Shown: positions 1 through 6,770, numbered from the stretch's first letter. The stretch: 29,016 bases of DNA from SCGC-AG-212-J23 sp035762345 (GCA_035762345.1 DASTPE010000053.1:1-29016), one strand, 5' to 3'. The notes: generated by a model not told the origin, from the sequence alone. Made by a program: numbers and translations.

Positions 1-84
1 GTGGACTTCTGGCATAGCAAGTATGAGTGGATCATCGGATTCCTGGTCTCCATAATCCTCGCCATTGTCTATGCGGCGAAGTAA
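1..84 (+). CDS. C-terminal end of a membrane protein, or a 27-residue small membrane peptide (left-edge partial)
   Basis: Frame 1 is open from the first base and ends at TAA 82-84. It encodes one hydrophobic segment (IIGFLVSIILAIVYAA) preceded by a charged and aromatic stretch and followed by a terminal Lys. The window begins with GTG, so this could be a complete 27-residue peptide, but it is more likely the tail of a gene entering from outside the window. No family can be named. Confidence 0.4.
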   Translation: MDFWHSKYEWIIGFLVSIILAIVYAAK

Positions 85-189
85 TTGCTAATGGCCGGGA
101 CGAACTGTGGTGATACGCCGACGAGAATGAGTGGCGCCGTCCTACATAGGTGTCCTCGAGCCCGCAGATAGACACGAAAGCTTGAAACC

Positions 190-227
190 CGAAGCGCGAG
201 GGCAAGGCTAGAGCGCGGCCGAAATGA
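190..227 (+). repeat. Imperfect direct repeat, copy 1
   Basis: This 38-bp segment begins CGAAGCGCGAGGGCAAGGC. It matches the copy at 1131-1167 with two substitutions and one single-base indel. The weaker similarity AAGCT...GAA lies just upstream of both copies. The stop codon of the minus-strand gene 208-600 falls inside this copy. The origin of the repeat is unknown. Confidence 0.7.
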
Positions 228-600
228 TCTTCGCGTCAATCGGCGCCCGTCCGTCCGCGTGGGTTTCGGCTGGAAGCCATACGGATGGTTTGTAGAAGCA
301 CGGCGTGGCCTCAAAGCCGCCACGTAGATGAGAAGCTTCCAGCATGTCGGCCATGGTGGGGTTTACGTAGGCGATTGACGTCACCGCGACCGGCTCGTCG
401 AAAGCGAGGGACAGCGCGGTACACGACAGGACGGCCACGGACGCGAGAAAGGCGGCTACGACCAGTACTACTACCGAGCGCGTCGCGTAGTTGAGTGCGC
501 CATCGCTCAAGCGATCCGAGCGGCGCCTGCCGGGGATGGGGACGTGCGGCGAGTAAGAATGTGGTTCCCGTGGTCTGGGAGGATCGTTGTGCTGCGTCAT
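208..600 (-). CDS. Hypothetical single-pass membrane protein (130 aa)
   Basis: This reading frame gives a Pro/Arg/His-rich N-terminal tail (about residues 1-38). One strongly hydrophobic segment follows at about 43-68 (VVVLVVAAFLASVAVLSCTA), then a C-terminal domain of about 60 residues with a single Cys. That layout fits an inner-membrane-anchored protein facing the periplasm. No family is recognised. There is no good ribosome-binding site before the ATG (AAAGG lies about 13 nt away), so the start or the gene itself may be wrong. The 3' end runs into a direct repeat that recurs at 1131-1167, so the C-terminus may have been created by a rearrangement. Confidence 0.45.
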   Translation of the reverse strand: MTQHNDPPRPREPHSYSPHVPIPGRRRSDRLSDGALNYATRSVVVLVVAAFLASVAVLSCTALSLAFDEPVAVTSIAYVNPTMADMLEASHLRGGFEATPCFYKPSVWLPAETHADGRAPIDAKIISAAL

Positions 601-654
601 TTGGGAGGGCCTTTAGTGATGCGCGGCAACGTCCCGGGATTGGGCACGGTTACG

Positions 655-885
655 TTACGGCGCGGTCATAGCCCGAAGAAGGTGCGGTAAGAACCTCGAT
701 GCCAACCTCTGTATCCAGCTACGGCGACCGACTTCGGGCCTGCCTGGGAGTCCAGTTCCCTTCTTGAATCGATGGCGGAACAGCCACAGCAGCAGTGCGA
801 TGACCGAGCCGCCCGGAAGCAGTAGCTCAACGACCAGATACGGGCTGGCGTTGCGAGCGATCTGAATCAGCGTGTTCATCATGCC
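655..885 (-). CDS. Small membrane protein (76 aa), function unknown
   Basis: The encoded protein begins MMNTLIQIARNASPYLVVEL. It has a hydrophobic segment (YLVVELLLPGGSVIALLLWLF) and then a basic tail rich in Arg and Lys, so it is probably a single-pass inner-membrane protein with a cytoplasmic basic C-terminus. I place the start at ATG 885 because GAGGG lies about 7 nt upstream. An ATG at 900 would add only five residues and has no ribosome-binding site. The orientation matches the gene at 208-600, with about 55 bp between them. No named family is recognised. Confidence 0.5.
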   Translation of the reverse strand, partial: GMMNTLIQIARNASPYLVVELLLPGGSVIALLLWLFRHRFKKGTGLPGRPEVGRRSWIQRLASRFLPHLLRAMTAP

Positions 886-900
886 GTTACCCTCTGTCAT

Positions 901-1184
901 TCAGGTGCACCGCAGATTCGATGCCTCCTGGGTGAATGGCATGCTATTGGTCGAGCGTATTCCGCTGATTTCGGATCACGGCCGATTTGTTGCGCGTTTG
1001 TTTCGTGTGAATTCCGCACACCGCAGTACGGCATTTTTCGGCGCTTGGTTTGTGAAGTGAGAGGGCCACTGCGCCTGATGACAGAACCCGGTGAAGCTCG
1101 ACGCCGTAGCAGTGAAGCTCTGGAACGAATCGAAGCGCGAGGGCAAGGCGAGAGCGCGCCCGAATGAAAAGCCCGCTTTGTTTG
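901..1184. other. Non-coding stretch between a small membrane gene and the aquaporin remnant
   Basis: I see no convincing gene here. A short plus-strand frame ends in TGA at 1165-1167 with an Arg/Glu-rich tail (EALERIEARGQGESAPE), which could be the end of a decayed gene. The interval contains the second copy of the direct repeat at 1131-1167. Confidence 0.4.
1131..1167 (+). repeat. Imperfect direct repeat, copy 2
   Basis: This is a 37-bp copy of the segment at 190-227, in the same orientation: 19 identical leading bases, then one mismatch, 8 matches, one mismatch, 4 matches and a one-base gap. It sits 17 bp from the stop codon of the aquaporin remnant. The two copies bracket about 0.9 kb containing the two small membrane-protein genes. 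Confidence 0.7.
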
Positions 1185-1372
1185 CTATTGATCCTGCGGA
1201 TTTATCGCCTTGAACACCAATGCCGCGGCCCCGGCGCCGAGGAGTTGCGCGACGAGGTAGAGCCACAGTTTCCCCACGGCAACATTCCCATGATCATGGC
1301 GCCAACGGCGAAGGCCGGATTGAACGCGCCGCCGGAGTTCCCAGCAGTGGCCTTGGCCCGCGCCTGGACGCC
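1185..1372 (-). pseudogene. Aquaporin/MIP-family remnant: 3' end only, with a frameshift
   Basis: On the minus strand, starting next to the stop codon of the beta-barrel gene, the translation contains GNSGGAFNPAFAVGAMIMG. This is the second NPA half-helix region of aquaporins, in which NPA is normally followed by Arg and here by Phe. The frame then shifts near 1283-1288 and continues as NVAVGKLWLYLVAQLLGAGA and AAALVFKAINPQDQ, ending at TAG 1187-1185. That matches the last membrane helix of an aquaporin Z-type channel. Loss of one A in the GGAA(A)TG context explains the shift. Only about 62 codons of a protein that is normally around 230 residues survive, so it cannot make a channel. A sequencing error could explain the frameshift but not the missing N-terminal part. 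Confidence 0.7.
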
Positions 1373-1900
1373 CTACTGGAAGCTGAAGATGATGCCGATG
1401 CTCAGCACGTCGACGTCAGTCTCCAGGTTGCCGCCGCCCAAGCTTTCGTAACGCTGCCATTCGCCGCGCACGCCCAACCTCTTCGTGAAGTCCCAACGTG
1501 CGCCGATGCCGTAGGTGAGATCGGTGCTGTCCTCGTCGATGCCGCCGCCTTTGAGGGTGCCCTGGTAGCCGCCGACCTTGCCGTAGACGGAGAATCTGTC
1601 GGTGAGGTGCAAAGACCCGACCGCGACGAGCTCGAACGCCTCGGCCTCGATTTTGGCAGTGCCCGAGGAGGCCTCGCCGAAGTCGTAGTAGCCGAGCTCG
1701 AGCGCGAAAAACTTGCTGAACTGGAAGCCGCCCAGAATCCTCCACGCGGTGTCCTTTTCGTCGCACTCGCCGGTGCCGAGGCATCCCTCCTTGAATTCGG
1801 CCTGCCCGATGGTGGCGCCAATATAGAACTGGGCTGCGGCCGGGGCTGCCATGGCGAGCGCCGCCGTGAAAACGACTGCAGTCAATAGTGCTTTTTTCAT
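1373..1900 (-). CDS. Outer-membrane beta-barrel protein (OmpA-like/OmpW-like small barrel)
   Basis: The protein is 175 aa. A cleavable signal peptide (MKKALLTAVVFTAALAMAAP, then AAAQ) is followed by FYIGATIGQAEF and repeated amphipathic beta strands (GFQFSKFFALELGYYDFGEA, YGKVGGYQG, YGIGARWDF, LGVRGEWQRY). This is typical of eight-stranded barrels of the OMP_b-brl type. Two Cys in the first external loop (GCLGTGEC) could form a disulfide. The start at 1900 is fixed by the signal peptide and by GGAGG 6 nt upstream; a longer frame reaching back to 2041 is not needed. The protein ends FSFQ, so the C-terminal Phe expected of a BAM signal is followed by one extra Gln. Its stop directly abuts an aquaporin fragment. 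Cargo or function is unknown. Confidence 0.85.
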   Translation of the reverse strand: MKKALLTAVVFTAALAMAAPAAAQFYIGATIGQAEFKEGCLGTGECDEKDTAWRILGGFQFSKFFALELGYYDFGEASSGTAKIEAEAFELVAVGSLHLTDRFSVYGKVGGYQGTLKGGGIDEDSTDLTYGIGARWDFTKRLGVRGEWQRYESLGGGNLETDVDVLSIGIIFSFQ

Positions 1901-2359
1901 TGCAACCTCCTTTTTGCGGGAAAAAGCGGTCTTGCTCTTTACGGGCGAGACTGACTCATCGTCTGCATTCGAAAGATTTTCACGACGGTCGACGGTCGCG
2001 CACGCCTGTTGGTGGAGGGAAGCCGTTCGATCCGCTTGCAAGAAGCAATAGTTGAAGTTCCAACGTGTGCGGCGATTATGCGAAAGCGGGAACTGAGGTC
2101 AATCCGACTTTGGTCCACACGGATCACCGGCCGTTTTTCCGTTTTTGCTTTCCCAAAAAGAAAAGCCCGAAAGGGGCGACGCGGCATGTCGCCGTTTCAC
2201 GACGCATACAGACTCTCGTGGCCGTGCGGGGGCACATGCGAGATGTCGCTTACGCGCGCTATGCGCCGTCAAACATTGCAAGCCGTTCCGCGTGCCGTGA
2301 ACAGTGTTACCGCGCGCAGCCTGTACTCCCGCTATGGTTACCCAAGGAAGGGGTCAGAG
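1901..2359. other. Non-coding stretch of about 460 bp upstream of the barrel gene
   Basis: No convincing gene is seen on either strand. The interval should hold the promoter of the minus-strand barrel gene near 1901-2000, but I could not pick out clear -35/-10 boxes. A short hairpin (GGCGAC, 7-nt loop, GTCGCC) lies at 2175-2193, preceded by A- and T-rich runs around 2140-2165. Confidence 0.4.
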
Positions 2360-2518
2360 ATGGGTTACCTGTACCAAGAAGACCGCGCGCCGCGCATCGA
2401 TGACGACGCCTGCTCCTATGAGAATAAGGCAAAATTCCAGGCACCGCCGTTTTGGGAGTTGCCTCTCGACTGGCTCTCTCCGATCTATGTTTTCGATGTT
2501 AGACCGCCCTCGGAATAG
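2360..2518 (+). CDS. Small hypothetical protein (52 aa)
   Basis: ATG 2360 is preceded by the strong ribosome-binding-like stretch GGAAGGGG at about 7 nt. The peptide begins MGYLYQEDRAPRIDDDACSY and ends in an aromatic-rich segment (PPFWELPLDWLSPIYVF). It has no signal peptide and no recognised domain. Support rests on the ribosome-binding site and an uninterrupted frame; a chance frame remains possible in this sparsely coding stretch. Confidence 0.35.
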   Translation: MGYLYQEDRAPRIDDDACSYENKAKFQAPPFWELPLDWLSPIYVFDVRPPSE

Positions 2519-2581
2519 GCTTTCCTAAACCGATAGCAAAGCAGGCTTCGGCGAAGTATTGCGCTCGTACACGAGTCACGT

Positions 2582-2599
2582 AGCTTCGGGCACGAAGCT
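2582..2599. repeat. Perfect 7-bp hairpin in the gap between convergent genes
   Basis: AGCTTCG, a four-base loop GGCA, then CGAAGCT. It lies between the end of the small plus-strand gene at 2518 and the end of the minus-strand gene at 2746, where a shared terminator would be expected. No T-run follows on either strand, so intrinsic termination is doubtful. Confidence 0.35.
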
Positions 2600-2745
2600 G
2601 CTTCGTCTCCCGAGGTTCTGAAGCGCGCGGGCATTCGATAACCGAATAGGGCACGCGCAGTTAATAGCGGCCATGCAAGCGTCGGTCAACAACACGCTAT
2701 TGGGCCGCATGCTGCCCTAAAGCACCGACGCCCTCGAACTCAAAT

Positions 2746-3207
2746 TCAGCTTGCTGCTTGCCCTCGGCTTCCGACGTGTGGACCGCTCGATGAACGTCGC
2801 TCGGGGGCGAAACGTTTATGGTGCTCTGCGTTTGCCTGCCGGAAACGCTTACGCGACGGACACTGCGGCCCGTACTGGCGCCAGCTAGCGATCTTGTTGT
2901 CTGCGTCCACACGAAAGATCGTATCGCAGTCACCTACGTGTTGGGTGTATCCCAAGAACACGTGCGACCCACCCGACGCGCTGGCGAGACGCCATGTGTT
3001 CTTTGGCGTTCCCCATTGCTCGATCAGCGCCGAGGAGGACTTCCCGATCCAGTTGTTGTACAGACGCGCGATCTTTTCGGGAGGATCAACATGTTGATCG
3101 GTTGCGAGCGCAACGCCGTGCATGACCAAAAGAAGGAAGAGGCACCAGAGTTTCTTCAGAGTTGTGGTCAGATAACCTCCCAGGAGTCGCCGTTGCCTTG
3201 TCTCCAT
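2746..3207 (-). CDS. Secreted protein of unknown function with a BamE-like sequence flavour
   Basis: The start at ATG 3207 gives METRQRR, then a hydrophobic signal-like segment (LKKLWCLFLLLVMHGVALA) and a mature domain beginning TDQHVDPPEKIARLYNNWIG. The segment IGKSSSALIEQWGTPKNTW, followed by FLGY and DCDTIFRVDADNKIASWRQYG, resembles the short 'helix, W-G-x-P, strand' pattern of SmpA/OmlA (BamE)-type periplasmic proteins. That is pattern resemblance only. The basic, low-complexity C-terminal tail may be disordered. An alternative ATG at 3246 would add 13 residues before the signal segment. It is probably periplasmic or envelope-associated. Confidence 0.55.
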   Translation of the reverse strand: METRQRRLLGGYLTTTLKKLWCLFLLLVMHGVALATDQHVDPPEKIARLYNNWIGKSSSALIEQWGTPKNTWRLASASGGSHVFLGYTQHVGDCDTIFRVDADNKIASWRQYGPQCPSRKRFRQANAEHHKRFAPERRSSSGPHVGSRGQAAS

Positions 3208-3426
3208 GGCAGCACGGAGGCCGCAGTCCATGGGTTCATACAGCACGACTGTGCACGAGGTACCCCTCTGCCGCTTGATACAAGCCGGCTGCCAAAGCTA
3301 GGACAATGCGCTCACGACAGCTGGTACGGTATGTCTAGTGGCCCATAAAACGACTAAAGGAAGTAGCGGTGTCGTGCCATCAGACCCGACAAAGGCTGAC
3401 AGTGCCGTGCAAGAAGGCTTGGTAAT

Positions 3427-3603
3427 GTGCCCCTCCCGCTCTTCCGTTATTTTTTTGTGCGTAAGGTGATTCTCGTCGGTCTGCTGATCGTTGCTGGATG
3501 GGCCAACTACGAGGCCGATTCAGCCCGCCCGTTCGTTTTTCGGTACGCCAAGGCTGCGCCTAGTGCGGACTCGGGCTTAGGAGCCATCAGGCCATGGAGA
3601 TAA
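3427..3603 (+). CDS. Small hydrophobic protein with a GTG start (58 aa)
   Basis: GTG 3427 is preceded by AAGAAGG at about 9 nt. The peptide is basic and aromatic at the N-terminus (VPLPLFRYFFVRK), then has one hydrophobic segment (VILVGLLIVAGWANYEADSA) followed by a polar tail with RPFVFRYAKAAP, ending at TAA 3601-3603. The layout fits a signal peptide or a single membrane helix with a short periplasmic tail. No family is recognised. Confidence comes from the ribosome-binding site and the coherent topology. Confidence 0.4.
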   Translation: MPLPLFRYFFVRKVILVGLLIVAGWANYEADSARPFVFRYAKAAPSADSGLGAIRPWR

Positions 3604-3686
3604 GAAGGCCGGGATCACGGGGACCGAGCCCCTAGCAGCGCCTCTACTTCTGGGAGGGAAGAGTAACTGCTGCGGAAATCCTAGCT

Positions 3687-4145
3687 TCAATTAGGACGGG
3701 GCGGCAGCGCCGGCACGCGCTGCCAGCCACTGGGACATTCTTTCACGTACGGGTAGTAGGTCCTCGAGGCTTCGCAGTAATACCACCAGCCGGCTGGCTC
3801 GGGGGGCGCGGGAGCCGCGCCTTGCTCGACATAGGTGACCGGCTGCGCAGGGTATACGACGGGTTGCGGGTAGTAGTAACCGGGATAGTAGTAGGGCGGC
3901 GGGTAGTACCAGTACCAGGACCACGGATAGGCGAACCCGACCCCCACGCCAACGAAGGTTGTGCTCCTGTGGTGGTGGCCATGGCCGTGGCTGACATGCC
4001 CGCCGTGGACCTTGCCGCCGCCGGTGACATGGCCGCCGCTGACACTGCCGCCGCTGACATGCCCGCCGCCGCCTTTGCGCGCAAGCGCGGAGTCGCTGAC
4101 AACTACTGCGAGCGCGAGAAGGAGTGTTACTGCCGCCGCACGCAT
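3687..4145 (-). CDS. Secreted Gly/His- and Tyr/Pro-rich envelope protein with a C-terminal WWYYC...YYPYV...CP.GW motif
   Basis: The protein is 152 aa. A signal peptide covers about residues 1-22 (MRAAAVTLLLALAVVVSDSALA). A Gly/His/Ser/Val-rich repeat follows at about 24-60 (GGHVSGGSVSGGHVTGGG, then a HGHGHHH cluster). Next is a Tyr/Trp/Pro-rich stretch (WSWYWYYPPPYYYPGYYYPQ) and a C-terminal WWYYCEASRTYYPYVKECPS-GW box with two Cys. This C-terminal box recurs in small secreted betaproteobacterial proteins of unknown function. The His cluster could bind metal (inference). It is transcribed away from the dense region, with no partner gene adjacent. Confidence 0.75.
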   Translation of the reverse strand: MRAAAVTLLLALAVVVSDSALARKGGGGHVSGGSVSGGHVTGGGKVHGGHVSHGHGHHHRSTTFVGVGVGFAYPWSWYWYYPPPYYYPGYYYPQPVVYPAQPVTYVEQGAAPAPPEPAGWWYYCEASRTYYPYVKECPSGWQRVPALPPRPN

Positions 4146-4470
4146 GGCTTTAGGCTACACCCGCGGGGGCGTCAAAAGGAAGTTGTTACACCGGGCCGCT
4201 ATCTTTCGGCTGCTGGGCGATCCGCAGGTACGGCTTGGGGGCCTTCGCGCTGCGCGCGGCGCAACCGCCTGCGTTACGCGTCGCTCTTCCTTCCGCGGGA
4301 GGCGCTTGCGGGGCTGCCGCGGAATGCTCCGCAGATTACGGCGTTAGTGAGTCCAGATGATCGGCCTTGTTGTAAGTGCCCCGGACCTTGCTCTTCTCAC
4401 GGTGGGATAGCTGGAGCTCACGCGAGCTCTTGCGGACTTTCGCGGACCAACCAGGGCTAAGTTTCTATAG
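4146..4470. other. Non-coding gap of about 325 bp
   Basis: No gene is seen here. The gap should hold the promoter of the minus-strand gene at 3687-4145. It also contains a GAGCTC-ACGC-GAGCTC inverted repeat at 4414-4429, downstream of the aldolase gene, with no T-run after it. It marks the boundary between the sparse left part and the dense right part of the window. Confidence 0.45.
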
Positions 4471-5568
4471 CTAAGATACGGCGCCTCTGGCGGTGATTTG
4501 CCAGAGGTCCACTACGAAATTGTCTTTAGCGACAACGTACCAGTCGTAGAGGTTGATCGTGGGGTCGCAGTGGCCGGGCACGAGGAGGAGCTTTTCGCCG
4601 AGCGCCGGACTCGGAGTGCCCTCGACCCAGCCGTGCTCGTCGGACGCGTGGGTGTATTTCAGCTCCTTCTTTCGCCACACGGCCGGCATGCCGGAATCCA
4701 CGCTGGAGGCCTTGAGGCCGGCGTCGACGATGGCGAGGCCGGCCGAAGGCCGGCTCATGACGGTGGCGAGCACGAAAAGCGCATGCTCGAAGCGCGGCAG
4801 CGGCGCCGCCCATTCGTTGCGGGCGTAGTCGGCGTCCATGAAGGCATACGAGCCGGGCTGGATTTCGTCCCACCCGCCGGCCTCGACCTCGAGCATGAAA
4901 GTGCCGCTGCCCGCGCCCGTGACGCACGGACAGGCGATGCCTGCCTGCGCCAGCAATCGCTTCGTATGCTGGACGTGCTGCGCTGCGACCTCGATCGCGC
5001 GATGGCGCTCTTCCATGCTACGGATGTGCTGCGCGCGGCCCTGATACGCCTGAAGCCCCGCGAAGCGCAGGTGGTTGTGCTCCAGAATCTTTCTCGCGAG
5101 CTCGACGGCCGGTTCGCCAGGAGCGACACCGCAACGGCGCATGCCGACTTCGATTTCGATGTAAACATCGAGTTGGGCGCGGGTCGCCGCGATGGCTTGA
5201 AGGTTCTCGGCGTTATCGATGCAGACTCCGATCGTCGCCCGGCGCGAAAGCGCGGCGAGGCGCTCCAGCTTGCGCGCACCCACGATCTCGTTCGAGATCA
5301 GGACGTCGGCGATGCCCCCGTCAACCATCGCCTCGGCCTCCGACACCTTCTGGCAGCACATGCCGACTGCACCCATCGCGAGCTGCCGTTTTGCGACCTC
5401 GGGGCATTTGTGCGTCTTGGCATGCGGCCGCACCCGAACGCCGCGCCCCCGCACTGCTTCGAACAGCGTGCGTTGATTTCTTTCAAAGGCGGGCAGGTCA
5501 AGTATGAGGGCCGGGGTGTCGACCTCCTCGAGCGGTGCGCCGACCGCGGCGGGCGCGGGCTGACTCAT
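4471..5568 (-). CDS. D-threonine aldolase / DSD1-family PLP enzyme
   Basis: This 365-aa fold-type III PLP enzyme is related to D-threonine aldolase, D-serine dehydratase and D-threo-3-hydroxyaspartate dehydratase. The N-terminal EEVDTPALILDL and RVRPHAKTHKCPEVA are family hallmarks; K51 in HAKTHK is the expected PLP lysine. GAGSGTF and the C-terminal VPGHCDPTINLYD (H333, D335) form the metal site. The H-C-D arrangement matches the Mn-binding pair of D-threonine aldolases better than the H-x-C zinc pair of D-serine dehydratases (from memory of the families). The start at 5568 is chosen because its ATG overlaps the stop of the upstream MFS gene (ATGA, 4 bp), implying translational coupling; a longer open frame beyond it runs out of frame through the transporter gene. 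The substrate is probably a D-beta-hydroxy amino acid. Confidence 0.85.
   Translation of the reverse strand: MSQPAPAAVGAPLEEVDTPALILDLPAFERNQRTLFEAVRGRGVRVRPHAKTHKCPEVAKRQLAMGAVGMCCQKVSEAEAMVDGGIADVLISNEIVGARKLERLAALSRRATIGVCIDNAENLQAIAATRAQLDVYIEIEVGMRRCGVAPGEPAVELARKILEHNHLRFAGLQAYQGRAQHIRSMEERHRAIEVAAQHVQHTKRLLAQAGIACPCVTGAGSGTFMLEVEAGGWDEIQPGSYAFMDADYARNEWAAPLPRFEHALFVLATVMSRPSAGLAIVDAGLKASSVDSGMPAVWRKKELKYTHASDEHGWVEGTPSPALGEKLLLVPGHCDPTINLYDWYVVAKDNFVVDLWQITARGAVS
4484..4507. repeat. Perfect 8-bp inverted repeat in the last codons of the aldolase gene
   Basis: CCTCTGGC, an eight-base loop and GCCAGAGG, lying about 10 bp inside the stop codon of the minus-strand aldolase gene. No U-run follows in the transcript, so it is not a standard intrinsic terminator. 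It could protect the mRNA 3' end, or it may be chance. Confidence 0.35.
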
Positions 5569-6770
5569 GCAGCGGCGGCGCCCTTGCGGGCGCGGCTGCG
5601 CAGCGCGAACCACGCGATCGCCATGGCGACCGCGGCGACGAGCGGCAGCGCGAACAGGTTGACGCGCTCCCAGCCGGCGGTCGTGACGGTAAGCCCGGAG
5701 GTGAGCGAAGAGATCGCCATCATGGTGAAAATGGCCTGCTCGTTCAGGCCCTGCGCCTTTGCGCGCTCCTCCGGGCGGTAGGATTCGGTGAGAAGCGTCG
5801 TGCCGCCAATGTAGAGGAAGTTCCAGCCCACTCCAAGGATCACGAGCGACCACCAGAAATTCGCGACGGCGATGCCGGCAAGGGCGATGCCGATGGCGGC
5901 GAAGTTGAGCAGCGCGCCTGCGAACATCACCCGCAGGACGCCGATGGCCCTGATCAAGCGCCCGGTGAAGAACGAGGGCGCGAACATGCCGATGATGTGC
6001 GAGGAGATCACGAAAGCGGCGTCGCCGTACGGATGGCCGCAGACCTGCATGGCGATCGGAGTCGAGGTCATCAGGAAGTTCATCACCCCGTAGCCGATGG
6101 CAGCGGCCGTTACTGCGATGAGGTATTTCGGCTGCGCCGCGATCTCCCGCAACGGCCGCCCGGCCGCCGAGCGTTCGGCCAGCCCCGGCGTCGGAATGCG
6201 GATGAAGCGCAGCAGGATCATTGTCGCCACCGCGAACCCGATGAGCACCAGGTACGCCCCCATGAACTTCGGCTCGATGAGCCCGACCGTATAGCGGCTC
6301 GTGGTCGGGCCGAGGATCCCCCCGACCAGGCCGCCGGCGACCACGAGCGAGATCGCGGTGTCTTTGAAGTCGCGGCTTGCAACGTCGGCCGCCGCGAAGC
6401 GGTAATACTGGCCGTAGGCGTTGTAGACGCCGAACACGAGCGTGCCGAAGCAAAGCAGCCAGAAGCTCTGTGCCCAGATCGCCGCGCCGCAGATGAGCGC
6501 TCCAACGATCCCCCAGAGCGTGCCGGTGGTAAGCCCTCGCTGACGCCCGACGCTCTTCATGTGCAGCGATGCCGGCATCGTGCCGATTGCGCCGCCAAGC
6601 ACCCAGCCGGTGACGGGCAGCGTCGCGAGTCCCGCGTGCGGTGCAAGCGCCAGGCCCGCCAAGCCGTTGATCGCGATCAGCGTCGAGTTATTGGTGAAGA
6701 GCAACGCCTGGCACGCGGCCAGCAGCGCGACATTGCGTTGGGTACTGTTCGTATATACAGTATCGGGCAT
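5565..6770 (-). CDS. MFS transporter (401 aa), coupled to the D-threonine aldolase-like gene
   Basis: This is a polytopic inner-membrane protein with about 12 hydrophobic segments. The first loop motif is GRQRGLTTGTLWG (around residues 75-87), and a conserved STQRNVALLAACQALLFTNN start is typical of a YbfB/UMF1-like MFS branch. It ends in a 4-bp ATGA overlap with the aldolase gene, so transport of a D-amino acid or aldolase product is a reasonable inference without direct proof. Its ATG at 6770 overlaps the start codon of the divergent radical SAM gene, and the LexA-type box at 6743-6762 falls in codons 3-9. There is no other ATG, GTG or TTG close downstream that would keep the first membrane helix, so the promoter must lie inside the radical SAM gene. 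Confidence 0.85.
   Translation of the reverse strand: MPDTVYTNSTQRNVALLAACQALLFTNNSTLIAINGLAGLALAPHAGLATLPVTGWVLGGAIGTMPASLHMKSVGRQRGLTTGTLWGIVGALICGAAIWAQSFWLLCFGTLVFGVYNAYGQYYRFAAADVASRDFKDTAISLVVAGGLVGGILGPTTSRYTVGLIEPKFMGAYLVLIGFAVATMILLRFIRIPTPGLAERSAAGRPLREIAAQPKYLIAVTAAAIGYGVMNFLMTSTPIAMQVCGHPYGDAAFVISSHIIGMFAPSFFTGRLIRAIGVLRVMFAGALLNFAAIGIALAGIAVANFWWSLVILGVGWNFLYIGGTTLLTESYRPEERAKAQGLNEQAIFTMMAISSLTSGLTVTTAGWERVNLFALPLVAAVAMAIAWFALRSRARKGAAAA
6743..6762. promoter_or_regulatory. LexA-type SOS operator
   Basis: The palindrome TACTGT-TCGTATAT-ACAGTA contains CTGT-N8-ACAG with full TA flanks, 17 of 20 positions matching the E. coli consensus. It ends 6 bp before the ATG (6769) of the radical SAM gene. 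A possible sigma70 promoter, TTGCGT (6733-6738), 17 bp, TACAGT (6756-6761), would be covered by a bound repressor and would start transcription at about the ATG, suggesting a leaderless or nearly leaderless message. The box lies inside the 5' coding end of the divergent MFS gene. From memory, PA0069 of Pseudomonas aeruginosa is a LexA regulon member, which supports the assignment. Confidence 0.8.

Noticed and set aside
190..1167. CRISPR array or phage attachment sites
   Set aside because: There are only two diverged copies 0.94 kb apart, with no spacers, no cas genes and no integrase. Kept only as a direct repeat.
2175..2193. Riboswitch or structured RNA upstream of the barrel gene
   Set aside because: Only a 6-bp stem is visible, with no recognisable conserved riboswitch core.
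4471..6453. A 660-residue fusion of an N-terminal extension with the aldolase-like enzyme
   Set aside because: The first 295 residues are out-of-frame translation of the MFS gene. The family's normal N-terminus begins at 5568.
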